Shown here one piece after another: positions 1 to 6,827 of a DNA stretch of 40,944 nucleotides. The position numbers were made by a program, and so were the translations under genes. The stretch is from Acidimicrobiia bacterium (GTDB lineage: Bacteria; Actinomycetota; Acidimicrobiia; Acidimicrobiales; CATQHL01), in contig VXNF01000002.1 of assembly GCA_009840735.1 (NCBI GenBank), positions 1 through 40,944 on the forward strand, written 5' to 3'. Each line of letters begins with the position of its first letter. Within the stretch, counting starts at the first letter, position 1. The notes beneath the pieces were generated by a model, which ran no database searches, had not been told where the DNA came from, and worked only from the letters and a program-made list of their open reading frames with translations.

Positions 1-586
1 GGAGATCGGCTTGCCGGACACCAACGACAAAGAAGCCGAACAGCGACTCGACGACGCCCGCCGCGAACTCAATCGGCTTCGAGACTGCCTGCAGCCGACC
101 GACTGGGAGGCCCGCGCAGCCGAGACGGGCGAGACCGCGGAACACGAACAGCATCAACGAGACCGGCTCATCGACGTGTGCGCCAAGGCCGCCATGGCCA
201 TCGAACACTCAGTCAAGGCGCTCACCGCCCTCGACGGGAGGCCGGTCCGGCACCTTCACAACATCGCAGAGCTGCTCGGCGGCCTCCCGGAGCGCAAGCC
301 CGCCGTGGACCGCGCCCTCGACGGCCTCACACACGAGGACGTGTCGATGTGGCGTCAGGCGGGCACCTACGCCGCCGACCGGCCCGAACTCACCCTTGCC
401 GAGACCGCCGACCTAGCCCGCCGGCTCGCCGCAGCCGCTTGCTCGGTGGCCGAGATCGCCGTGGCCGAGTTCAAGGCGCGCAGAGTCGCCGCCAGCCACG
501 CCGCCACGGCAGGCGCCATTCTCGCCGCCGTTCAAGATCACCTCAACACCACGGACCTGCTCAGCGGCGCCGCACGGCGATGGTAG
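1..586 (+). CDS. HEPN-domain protein, 5' truncated by window edge
   Basis: The frame is open from the first base, and 194 residues are visible before a TAG stop. The sequence is the near twin of the C-terminal half of the complete gene at 1869-2807, and the first 50 or so bases are identical. The missing upstream part is therefore probably a nucleotidyltransferase (MNT) domain. The visible part resembles the PF05168 type of HEPN domain: a helix with an AIEHSVKALTAL segment, then VRHLHNIAELL, then GTYAADRPE in the place of the family's tyrosine-proline segment. HEPN domains partnered with MNT domains form toxin-antitoxin or defence modules, many of them RNases. The TTG at 11 is in frame but need not be the real start. 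The stop overlaps the ATG of the next gene. Function is inferred from family only. Confidence 0.75.
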   Translation, partial: EIGLPDTNDKEAEQRLDDARRELNRLRDCLQPTDWEARAAETGETAEHEQHQRDRLIDVCAKAAMAIEHSVKALTALDGRPVRHLHNIAELLGGLPERKPAVDRALDGLTHEDVSMWRQAGTYAADRPELTLAETADLARRLAAAACSVAEIAVAEFKARRVAASHAATAGAILAAVQDHLNTTDLLSGAARRW

Positions 587-744
587 AGGTGGTGACCGAG
601 GCCGCACATCTGCTCGGACGTCACGAGTGGTGGGCGTCGGTGCGGCACGCGCTCGACGAGATGTCCCCCGCACAGACCGCCGAGTACCAGGCAGAGAGGC
701 GGCTGTGGGACGCTGCTTTGGCCGACGGCCTCGATAAGCGCTGA
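580..744 (+). CDS. MazE-like antitoxin candidate (54 aa)
   Basis: A short gene whose ATG overlaps the stop codon of the HEPN gene, which suggests translational coupling. The product is 54 residues, acidic in the middle and basic at the end (LDKR). It contains a segment with HEWWASVRHALDEMSP and a helix around AEYQAERRLWDAAL. It sits directly before a MazF-like reading frame, the usual antitoxin-toxin order, and is the size of small MazE-type antitoxins. No DNA-binding motif can be named with confidence, so the antitoxin call rests mainly on position. Longer in-frame starts exist upstream, but they lie inside the HEPN gene in another frame and are less likely. Confidence 0.55.
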   Translation: MVEVVTEAAHLLGRHEWWASVRHALDEMSPAQTAEYQAERRLWDAALADGLDKR

Positions 745-1090
745 GCAGAGGCTCGTTCGAGGCGACCTCTGGCGAGTCGATCTAGGCACCCGACCGGAAC
801 ACCCCGAGCAGGCCTTCAGCCGCCCGGCGCTGATCGTCTCCGACGATCGGCTGCACCATCGGAATCTCAAGATGGTGATCGTGGTGCCTGCCACGTCGGT
901 GATTCGAGGCTTGCCCCTGCACATCGTGGTCGAACCCGACAGCGGCAACGGCCTGAGCGCCGCGACCGCCTTTCAGACCGAGCAAATTCGAGCGGTGTCG
1001 ACCGCCCGCCTCACCGATCGGCTCGGTCGCCTCGATCTGCTCAGCCGACACGCCATCGACGAAGTCCTACGAAATGCACTGAGCCTCTAG
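740..1090 (+). CDS. MazF/PemK-like toxin, no canonical start codon
   Basis: The frame from about 740 to the TAG at 1088-1090 encodes a recognisable MazF/PemK endoribonuclease fold. It has RGDLWRVDL at the first strand, RPALIVSDD, a VIVVPATS strand and a TEQIRAVSTARLTDRLG segment matching the conserved MazF core, then a C-terminal helix ending in ALSL. MazF toxins cleave mRNA and are held by MazE. The frame is open back to 596 but has no ATG, GTG or TTG before 872, and starting at 872 would remove the first half of the fold. It could use a rare start (ATA at 734 or CTG at 713), be reached by a +1 shift at the antitoxin stop (CGC-TGA-G), or be a silenced gene. The start given here is arbitrary. 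Confidence 0.6.
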   Translation, partial: AEQRLVRGDLWRVDLGTRPEHPEQAFSRPALIVSDDRLHHRNLKMVIVVPATSVIRGLPLHIVVEPDSGNGLSAATAFQTEQIRAVSTARLTDRLGRLDLLSRHAIDEVLRNALSL

Positions 1091-1096
1091 TGGCCG

Positions 1097-1170
1097 CGGC
1101 GGCTTAAGGGAGAATCGAGGCCGGGGGCAGAGCAGTTTCGTGCAAGGTGCCGCACCGCCTTGAGCCGCCG
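1097..1170. repeat. 13-bp inverted repeat between MazF-like and GIY-YIG genes
   Basis: The arms at 1097-1109 (CGGCGGCTTAAGG) and 1158-1170 (CCTTGAGCCGCCG) are complementary over 13 positions with one G-T wobble, separated by 48 bases. A smaller hairpin (GGTG-CCG-CACC) lies in the interior just before the right arm. The element lies between two convergent genes, so a transcription terminator is the simplest reading. A recombination scar of the surrounding duplication is possible. Confidence 0.5.
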
Positions 1171-1184
1171 GCGACAGCGGCTGC

Positions 1185-1490
1185 CTAGCGTGGGCCACCA
1201 CCCCGCGTCCTGTTGTATCGAGGATTCTTGCCTCGGTTCCGGTCGCGATAAGCGGCGAGTCGTGCTCGCTCCCAGCGGCGGGCCGCCCCCCTTGACATTG
1301 GGCCCGTTTCGACGCGGAGTCGGCCGCGCTTCCCCGAACTCCGGTGTTGGCCTGCTCGTCGACGTGAGTTGTTCGTGATCCCCACGTAGTTGATTCTGCC
1401 GCCCTTGCCGCGCAGGGTGTAACCGCGTACGCGCCGACCCCCGGCAGAACGCCCCCGGACTCCCCCGGACGACCGGTAGTACCTCGACAT
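1185..1490 (-). CDS. Small GIY-YIG nuclease-like protein
   Basis: A 101-residue, strongly basic product. Residues 23-50 match the GIY-YIG nuclease core: GYTLRG at 23-28 (GIY strand), YVGIT at 35-39 (YIG strand), and SRRRAGQH at 42-49 giving the catalytic arginine and a histidine. Downstream are WE at 73-74 (metal-binding glutamate) and RYN at 91-93 (asparagine). All positions expected for a working nuclease are therefore present. Stand-alone domains of this size resemble the C-terminal toxin domains of polymorphic or RHS-type toxins, so this may be a toxin cartridge or its remnant; no immunity gene is recognisable beside it. It runs convergent to the MazF-like gene inside the toxin-rich island. 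Confidence 0.6.
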   Translation of the reverse strand: MSRYYRSSGGVRGRSAGGRRVRGYTLRGKGGRINYVGITNNSRRRAGQHRSSGKRGRLRVETGPMSRGAARRWERARLAAYRDRNRGKNPRYNRTRGGGPR

Positions 1491-1868
1491 TTCTCAGGAC
1501 ACTAGTCCGATGAGCGAACTGCAGGGCTGGCCGACTATCCGCTCAGCGGGGTGCGGGCCTGGTCCTGCCCCGGAACCACAGGCGTGGTTGGCCACCATCG
1601 GTTGGTCACCCAGCGTCGCCTGGAGGGCTTATACCATCGGGGTAAGCCCCACCAATCCCTTCAAGCCAGGGCAACCTGCCCGGTTGTCACAGCTAGTCGA
1701 GCCAGTGCTCTCCCGCGAGCAGCAGTTTCACCCGGCGAGGAGTTCTTGCTGGCGCCGCCAGTCTGCCTCGGCTCGTTCCGCCTCCTGATCCACCATGCCG
1801 ACATTGAACCTGGCCGGGAGCGGGCGCGGCGGCTTCGGGCGAATCGGGGCTGTGGGTAGGATGGCGGC
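1491..1868. other. Non-coding stretch between GIY-YIG and MNT-HEPN genes
   Basis: No convincing gene is seen in these 378 bases. A hairpin at 1625-1649 has a perfect 7-bp stem (GGGCTTA with TAAGCCC), and its loop can pair further (ACC with GGG). On the minus strand around 1700-1790 short acidic/basic coding-like fragments occur in two frames, compatible with decayed antitoxin remnants, but no family can be named. The right end carries the leaderless promoter of the next gene. Confidence 0.4.
1857..1862 (+). promoter_or_regulatory. -10 box of leaderless promoter for MNT-HEPN gene
   Basis: TAGGAT fits the actinobacterial TANNNT -10 box and ends 6 nt before the ATG at 1869. There is no Shine-Dalgarno sequence in between, so the mRNA probably starts at or next to the start codon. 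No clear -35 box is visible. Confidence 0.5.
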
Positions 1869-2807
1869 ATGAACAGTGCCGCACCGTCGGTGGCGGCGGC
1901 GCGGCTGGCCGCCGACGAGCTGGCCGCGGCCGGCGCCGGGCAGGTGCTGCTGTTCGGCTCGGTGGCCCGGGGCGAGGGCCGCCCCCACAGCGACATCGAC
2001 CTCGTGGCGATCTTCGACGACCTGGACTACTCCCGCCGCTGGAACCTCCGCTACGAGCTGACGCGCCGCGCCGGCGCCGCCTGCGGGCACAGCGTGGACG
2101 TTCACGTCACCGACCGGCCCGAATGGGCCCGCCGCGTCGATCAAGTCTCAGCCTCCTTCGAGGCTCGCATCGCCCCCGACGCCATGGCGCTCATCGACCG
2201 CCCCGCCAAGAGCGTGAACTGGCACAAGGAGATCGGCTTGCCGGACACCAACGACAAAGAAGCCGAACAGCGACTCGACGACATGAACCGAGAGTTGACG
2301 GCGCTAAGAACCTGCCTAGCGCCGACCGACTGGGAGGCCGGGGCAGCCGAGGCGAGACGGACTAGCGAACGGGACCGGCTTCAGAGGAACCGGCTCATAA
2401 CCCTGTGCGCCAATGCCGCGATGGCTATCGAACACTCGGTGAAGGCGCTCACCGCCCTCGACGGGAAGCCGGTCCGGCACCTTCACGACATCGGGGAGCT
2501 GCTCGGCGAAATCCCGGGCCACAAGCCCGCGGTGGACCGCGCCCTCAGCGGCCTCACACACGAGGACGTGTCAATGTGGCGTCAGGCGGGCACCTACGCC
2601 GCCGACCGGCCCGAACTCACCGTTGCTGAAACCGCCGACCTAGCCCGCCGGCTCGCCGCAGCCGCCTGCTCGGTGGCCGAGATCGCCGTGGCCGAGTTCG
2701 AAGCACGCCAAGTTGCCACCGATCTCGCCGCCGAGACGGGCCGGATTATCACCACATCCCGGGACATCCTCAACACCACGGACCTGCTCACCGGCGCCGC
2801 GATCTGA
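1869..2807 (+). CDS. MNT nucleotidyltransferase-HEPN fusion protein
   Basis: A 312-residue protein with two domains. Residues 10-110 are a minimal nucleotidyltransferase: FGSVARGEG at 29-37 (the GS motif), D42 and D44 in SDIDLV, and a third acidic position at D77 in SVDVHV, the triad of pol-beta-type transferases. Residues about 128-312 are a PF05168-like HEPN domain with AIEHSVKAL (187-195), VRHLHDIGELL and YAADRPE. In two-gene MNT-HEPN systems the transferase AMPylates and neutralises the HEPN RNase; here both are on one chain, as in other fused members. The canonical RX4-6H RNase motif is not evident, so RNase activity is uncertain. The start is supported by the leaderless promoter just upstream. 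The C-terminal half is duplicated at 1-586. Confidence 0.8.
   Translation: MNSAAPSVAAARLAADELAAAGAGQVLLFGSVARGEGRPHSDIDLVAIFDDLDYSRRWNLRYELTRRAGAACGHSVDVHVTDRPEWARRVDQVSASFEARIAPDAMALIDRPAKSVNWHKEIGLPDTNDKEAEQRLDDMNRELTALRTCLAPTDWEAGAAEARRTSERDRLQRNRLITLCANAAMAIEHSVKALTALDGKPVRHLHDIGELLGEIPGHKPAVDRALSGLTHEDVSMWRQAGTYAADRPELTVAETADLARRLAAAACSVAEIAVAEFEARQVATDLAAETGRIITTSRDILNTTDLLTGAAI
2230..2807 (+). repeat. Segmental duplication of HEPN half (second copy; first is 1-586)
   Basis: The sequence from 2230 repeats the start of the window: the first 50 or so bases are identical and long blocks such as the AIEHSVKALTALDG and THEDVSMWRQAGTYAADRPEL coding segments are nearly unchanged. The 2290-2400 part and the last 60 bases have drifted. 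The copies lie in direct orientation about 2.2 kb apart, flanking the MazEF-like and GIY-YIG genes. Confidence 0.85.
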
Positions 2808-2840
2808 CCGCCCGCCGCCGCTGTCCGTCCAGGTTGCGCG

Positions 2841-3131
2841 CTAGCCGGGGTCGTTGGGGTGGTGGGCCAACGGGATGACCTCGATGTCGAGCCACGGGAA
2901 GAACGGCAGCGAGGCCAGCGCCTCGTGCAACTCGGCGGGCGAGGCGGCCCGCCACACGCCCCAGTTGGCCCAGCGGCCCGGCACCCGCCACAGCCGACCG
3001 ATAACGCCCGCCTCCACCAGCTCCTGCCCGCGGGCGCGCTCGGCGGCGATCAGCTCGTCGCGCCGCTCTGTGTCGCCGTCGGGCGGCCAGTTCACCTCGA
3101 TGCGTACCAGGTACTCCGCTGGCTCACTCAT
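2841..3131 (-). CDS. Muconolactone-isomerase-like (MIase) protein
   Basis: A 96-residue protein resembling the muconolactone delta-isomerase family: an N-terminal strand EYLVRIEVNWPPD, a helix RRDELIAAERARGQELVEAG, RLWRVPGRWANWGVW, and a C-terminal LPFFPWLDIEVIPL segment with the typical proline-rich turn and final strand. Family members isomerise lactones in aromatic degradation, but many stand-alone homologues have unknown substrates. It is the last gene of the long minus-strand catabolic run. It overlaps the upstream CoA-transferase gene by 8 nt, and its Shine-Dalgarno GGAGGG lies inside that gene. The actual substrate cannot be told from sequence. Confidence 0.75.
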   Translation of the reverse strand: MSEPAEYLVRIEVNWPPDGDTERRDELIAAERARGQELVEAGVIGRLWRVPGRWANWGVWRAASPAELHEALASLPFFPWLDIEVIPLAHHPNDPG

Positions 3132-4338
3132 CGTTGTCCCTCCGTTCAGTCGCCGTGGTCTCCCCGCCGCGCAGCTCGGCCAGCACCTCCTCGGTGTCGG
3201 CCCCCAGCGGGCGCCCCGCGAAGTTCACCCGCCCCGGCGTGCGCGACAGGCGCGGCGACACCGCCTGCATCACGACGCCGTCGACGGTCGTGAACAGCCC
3301 ACGCTGGCGGAAGTGCTCGTCGGCGAACAGGTCGGCCATCGTGTAGACGGGGGCGATGGCGGCGTCTACTTCCTCGAATCGCCGGATCACCTCGCCCGAG
3401 GGCCGCGCCGCGATCCAACCCGCCATGAGAGCCTCGAGAGCGTCGCGGTTCTCGAAGCGCGCTGCGAAGGTACCGAACCGCTCATCGCCGCCCGTCCCGA
3501 TGAGGCCAAGGACCCGGTTCGCCACCGTGTCGGTGGAGGCCGAGAGCGCCACCCAATCGCCGTCGGCGCAGCGGTAGGTGCCTCGCGGCACCGAGTAGGG
3601 GATGCCGGCGCCCAGCCGCGGCTGCTCGTAGCCCAGGTGGGCGAACGCCGAGGGCAACGGCCCGATGATGTGCATGACCGACTCCACGAGCGACAAGTCC
3701 ACCACTTGGCCCTTGCCGCTGCGGCGAGCCTCCCAGAGCGCCGCGAGAGCGCCGAAGGCCCCGAGGGTCCCGGTCAGTTCGTCGGTGATCGCCACCGGCG
3801 GCAGCAGCGGCGGCCCGTCCGCCTCGCCGCTGATCGCCGCGTAGCCGCTGAGCGCCTCGGCCAGGGTGGCGAAACCCGGCCGCTGGGCGTAGGGGCCCTC
3901 CTGGCCGAAGGCGGTGATGCGCAGGATCACCAGCGACGGGTTGCGGGCCAGCAGTGCGTCGGGCGCCAGCCCCAGGGCTTCCAGTTTGCCCGGCCTCAGG
4001 TTCTCGACGAGCAGGTCGGCGTCGTCGATCAGCCCCAGCATGGCGTCGATGCCCTCGGGGGTCTTCAGGTCCAGCACCACGGCCCGCTTGTTGCGCCCCG
4101 CCAGCTTCCAGAAGTAGGAGTCCTCGTCGCCGTCGGGCGGCATCCATCCCAGCCGGCGGACCGAATCGCCCCGCGGCGACTCCACCTTGACCACGTCGGC
4201 GCCGAAGTCGCCGAACAGCCGCGCCGCCCCCGGACCGGCGATCACCGTCGCCATGTCCACCACCCGCACGCCCGCCAGCGGGCCTGCGCCCTCCCCCGCT
4301 GTGGCGCCCGCCCCGGGCGCGGCCCCGTCAGCCGCCAT
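3124..4338 (-). CDS. Family III CoA-transferase (CaiB/BaiF)
   Basis: A 404-residue enzyme of the CaiB/BaiF class, which moves CoA from one acyl group to another. Visible family features are LAGVRVVDMATVIAGPGAARLFGDFGADVVKVE split over 21-53, GRNKRAVVLDLKTPEG (81-96), ENLRPGKLEALGL, and D186 in AITDELTG, the position of the catalytic aspartate. About 15 Ala/Gly-rich residues precede the domain; the ATG at 4338 overlaps the upstream MaoC stop by 11 nt, which fits coupled translation. With a MaoC-type hydratase beside it, it probably activates a carboxylic acid to a CoA ester that is then hydrated. Substrate unknown. Confidence 0.9.
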   Translation of the reverse strand: MAADGAAPGAGATAGEGAGPLAGVRVVDMATVIAGPGAARLFGDFGADVVKVESPRGDSVRRLGWMPPDGDEDSYFWKLAGRNKRAVVLDLKTPEGIDAMLGLIDDADLLVENLRPGKLEALGLAPDALLARNPSLVILRITAFGQEGPYAQRPGFATLAEALSGYAAISGEADGPPLLPPVAITDELTGTLGAFGALAALWEARRSGKGQVVDLSLVESVMHIIGPLPSAFAHLGYEQPRLGAGIPYSVPRGTYRCADGDWVALSASTDTVANRVLGLIGTGGDERFGTFAARFENRDALEALMAGWIAARPSGEVIRRFEEVDAAIAPVYTMADLFADEHFRQRGLFTTVDGVVMQAVSPRLSRTPGRVNFAGRPLGADTEEVLAELRGGETTATERRDNDE

Positions 4339-4852
4339 CAGCGGATCGCCGCGGCAGAAGCACCGAGCGCTTGTAGGTCGTCACAACCTTGCCGTCCTGG
4401 TTGCGCCCCGCCGTCTCGACGGTGACGATGCCCGCTTCGGGGCGCGACCGGCTGGGGCGAGTCTCGAGCACGGTGCTGGTGCCGTAGAGCGTGTCGCCGG
4501 GGTACACCGGTGCGGTGTGGCGCAGGTCGGTGGTGCCCAGGTTGGCCAGCGCCCGCCCCGAGATGTCCGGCACGCTCATTCCCAGCAGCAGCGAGTACAC
4601 GTGCGGGCCGGCCACCACAGGCCGCTCGAACGGGCCCTGGCTGCCGTCGAAGTGCGCCGAGTCCACGTGCAGCGGGTGCACCGACAGGGTCAGCAGGCAG
4701 AACAGGTGGCTCTCGGCCTCGGTGATGGTCTTGCCGGGCCAGTGACGGTACTCGTCGCCCACCTCGAAGTCCTCGAAGCAGCCGCCGAAGCGCCGCTCGC
4801 GCGCCTCGAAGACCCGGCCGCCGCCGGCCGCGGAATCAGGTTCGCAGCCCAT
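4328..4852 (-). CDS. MaoC-like (hotdog) enoyl-CoA hydratase
   Basis: A 174-residue hotdog-fold protein. CFEDFEVGDEYRHWPGKTIT near residue 25 and HPLHVDSAHF near 60 match the MaoC dehydratase start and hydratase motif region; PVVAGPHVYSLLLGMS and TAPVYPGDTLYGTSTV follow as in the family. These enzymes add water to enoyl-CoA or remove it from 3-hydroxyacyl-CoA. The ATG at 4852 shares one base with the upstream stop (TGATG), which fixes the start; a longer in-frame extension upstream lies inside the neighbouring gene and is not coding. Pairing with the family III CoA-transferase recalls itaconate- or mesaconate-type routes, but this is only an analogy. Confidence 0.88.
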   Translation of the reverse strand: MGCEPDSAAGGGRVFEARERRFGGCFEDFEVGDEYRHWPGKTITEAESHLFCLLTLSVHPLHVDSAHFDGSQGPFERPVVAGPHVYSLLLGMSVPDISGRALANLGTTDLRHTAPVYPGDTLYGTSTVLETRPSRSRPEAGIVTVETAGRNQDGKVVTTYKRSVLLPRRSADGG

Positions 4853-6003
4853 CAGCCCTCCAGCGCCGCCGCCTCGCCGATGATGTCCGCAGGGTCGTCG
4901 TGCGGCACGCTGCGCAGCCAGTCGGGGTTCACGAGCCGGCCGAAGCCGGGCTCGTCGGGCAGCGGATCCATCAGGCCGTCGCGTACCACCGGCTGCGCCA
5001 GCGAATCGGCGAACTGGTCCACGCCGCTGCCGACGATGCCCCACTCCAGCGGCAGGTCGGGCCGACCCAGGCCTCCGAAGATCTGGGCGTGCTCGAGGGC
5101 GTTCATGTGCGGCGCCACCCGCAGGCCTGCCTCGTCCGCCTGCGCCAGGATGTCGCCGATCGAGGTTATGCCGCCCATCGTGGTGACGTCGACCCGCACG
5201 AAGTCCACCGCACTGTGGGCGATCAGCGACTCGGGATAGTGCGCCCCGCCCTGCTCGTCGCCGAAGGCGATGGGGAACGGCGACCGCTCTCGCAGAGCGG
5301 CGATGATGCGGGCGTTGCCGGGCGGGAAGGCGTCCTCGAACCAGCCCAGGGTCATGTCCAAGCTCTCCAAGAAGGCCACCGCATCGTCGACGGCGTTGAA
5401 CACCCAGGCCCCGTCGCAGCCCACCCAGAGGTCGTCGGACACCGAGACCGCGGCCTCCAGCCGGGCCTTGGAGCGGGCCGCGTCCGGCGCCATCGGCAGC
5501 TTGACGCGCCGGTAGCCCTGCTCGTACAGGCTCTCGACCTGCTCGATCACCTCGGCGGGGCCGATGGAGGGTGGGTAACCGGCAATCCCCGTCACCGGCA
5601 TAGCCACGTTCGATCCACCGAGCATCACCGCGATCGGCAGGCCGCGACGCTTGGCCTCTGCATCCCAGACCGCCAAGTCGACGATCGACAGCGCCCGCAG
5701 GCCGATCCCCCCGATCAGGCAGGACAGGTTGGAGCGCTGCACCGACTCGAACGCCGCCTTCGGCTCATCGGTGGGACGCCCCACGTAGCGCGGCCCGATG
5801 TAGTCATGGATCATCTCGGCGATCGGGCCGTCACGGCTCAGCGTGAAGCCGTATCCGCATATGCCGTCGCGGGTCCGCACCCGCACGAGACCGAACTCCC
5901 GGTGTTCCATGACCCAGTCGCCGAAGCGGATCACCTCCGGCACCGGGGCGCGCACCGTCAGGGCGTCCACTGCTTCGATCTGCCGTCCTCGTTCGTCGCT
6001 CAT
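4852..6003 (-). CDS. Enolase-superfamily (mandelate racemase/muconate lactonizing-like) enzyme
   Basis: A 383-residue member of the mandelate racemase group. An N-terminal capping domain (to about 125) precedes a barrel with K168 in RRVKLP, metal ligands D197 (VGCDGAW), E223 (WFEDAF) and D249/E250 (FGDEQGG), and D272 plus H299 (RVAPHMN) as the likely histidine-aspartate dyad. Members abstract a proton next to a carboxylate, most often dehydrating sugar acids. The lysine motif is a single K rather than KxK, as in some mandelate racemase-like and sugar-acid dehydratase members. The start at 6003 overlaps the SDR stop by 4 nt (ATGA). Sugar-acid dehydratase is the most likely role given the lactonase, dehydrogenase and ABC importer nearby. 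Confidence 0.88.
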   Translation of the reverse strand: MSDERGRQIEAVDALTVRAPVPEVIRFGDWVMEHREFGLVRVRTRDGICGYGFTLSRDGPIAEMIHDYIGPRYVGRPTDEPKAAFESVQRSNLSCLIGGIGLRALSIVDLAVWDAEAKRRGLPIAVMLGGSNVAMPVTGIAGYPPSIGPAEVIEQVESLYEQGYRRVKLPMAPDAARSKARLEAAVSVSDDLWVGCDGAWVFNAVDDAVAFLESLDMTLGWFEDAFPPGNARIIAALRERSPFPIAFGDEQGGAHYPESLIAHSAVDFVRVDVTTMGGITSIGDILAQADEAGLRVAPHMNALEHAQIFGGLGRPDLPLEWGIVGSGVDQFADSLAQPVVRDGLMDPLPDEPGFGRLVNPDWLRSVPHDDPADIIGEAAALEG

Positions 6004-6809
6004 GCGCAGAGATACCCCCCGTCGACGCTCAGGATGTGACCGGTCACCATGGACGCGGCATCGGAGGCCAGGAAGATGGCCGGGCCGACGATCTCCCGCG
6101 GCTGTCCCCGACGGTCGATGGGGGTGCGGGCGGCGATGAACTCGCTGGTGTAACTGCGCTTGCGGTCCGAGGCCAGCACCAGCGGCGTCTCGAAAATGGA
6201 CGGGGCGAGAGCGTTCACCCGCACTCCATGTTCGATCCACTCCAGGGCCAGGCTTCGGGTCATCTGGATGACGCCTCCCTTGGATTGCAGGTAGGCGGTC
6301 GTCTCGGGATACGCCCTGCTGCCGCCGATGGAGGCCATGTTCACAATGGCGCCATGCCCGCGCTCGATCATCGTGCGCCCCACGATCTGACACGACAGGA
6401 ACGTACCCCACAGGTTCAGGCGCATCACCCGCTCCCAGACCTCGTCGGGGAAGTCCTCGGCGGGGTGCCGGGCGGCCGTGCCGGCGCAGTTCACCAGCAC
6501 GTCGATTTGGCCGTGGGCCGCCACCACTGCACCGACTGCGCTCTCCATGGTCTCTCGGCTGGTGACGTCGGCCTCGATGAACCGCAGCGCCCGGCCCTGC
6601 TCGGCGGTGGCGGCCACCAGCCGTTCGGCCCGCGCTGTGTCGGTGTCCAGGAAAGTCACCTCGGCGCCGCAGTCGGCGAAACCCACGGCGATGGCCTCGC
6701 CGAGCCCGCTGGCCCCGCCGGTGATGAGCGTGACCTTGCCCGACAGGTCGAACAAGCCGCCGACGTAGTCCGTGGGGACGGTGACGGCGACGGCGTCAGG
6801 ATCGTTCAT
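6000..6809 (-). CDS. SDR-family oxidoreductase
   Basis: A 269-residue classical short-chain dehydrogenase. It has the nucleotide-binding TGGASGLGEA (about 31-40), an aspartate-rich FLDTD at the end of the second strand suggesting NAD(H) preference, NCAG, the catalytic YLQSK (Tyr-x3-Lys) after a serine in MASIGGS, and the C-terminal GHILSVDGGYLCA. It most resembles gluconate 5-dehydrogenase-type enzymes that oxidise sugars or sugar acids. The RBS AAGGAGG precedes the ATG. It starts a tightly overlapping block (SDR, enolase-like, MaoC, CoA-transferase, MIase). Confidence 0.9.
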   Translation of the reverse strand: MNDPDAVAVTVPTDYVGGLFDLSGKVTLITGGASGLGEAIAVGFADCGAEVTFLDTDTARAERLVAATAEQGRALRFIEADVTSRETMESAVGAVVAAHGQIDVLVNCAGTAARHPAEDFPDEVWERVMRLNLWGTFLSCQIVGRTMIERGHGAIVNMASIGGSRAYPETTAYLQSKGGVIQMTRSLALEWIEHGVRVNALAPSIFETPLVLASDRKRSYTSEFIAARTPIDRRGQPREIVGPAIFLASDAASMVTGHILSVDGGYLCA

Positions 6810-6827
6810 CGTCGGTCCCTCCTTCGA

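Noticed and set aside
596-744. MazEF frame fusion by programmed +1 shift at CGC-TGA-G as a firm call
   Set aside because: The slippery context does not resemble the known CUU-UGA-C type and no stimulatory Shine-Dalgarno is placed before it. It is kept only as one option for the missing start.
1500-1700. Transposase or integrase remnant
   Set aside because: A short HRGKPHQSL-like string recalls integrase C-termini, but no DDE residues, terminal repeats or target duplication are visible.
2854-4425. Very long plus-strand open frame opposite the CoA-transferase
   Set aside because: It is antisense to a well-supported gene and its residues show only Arg/Gly/Pro/His-rich composition from GC-rich codons. 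Other long opposite-strand frames (4900-6039, 6036-7118, 8742-9494, 30107-31510, 32530-34560, 34888-36618) were set aside for the same reason.
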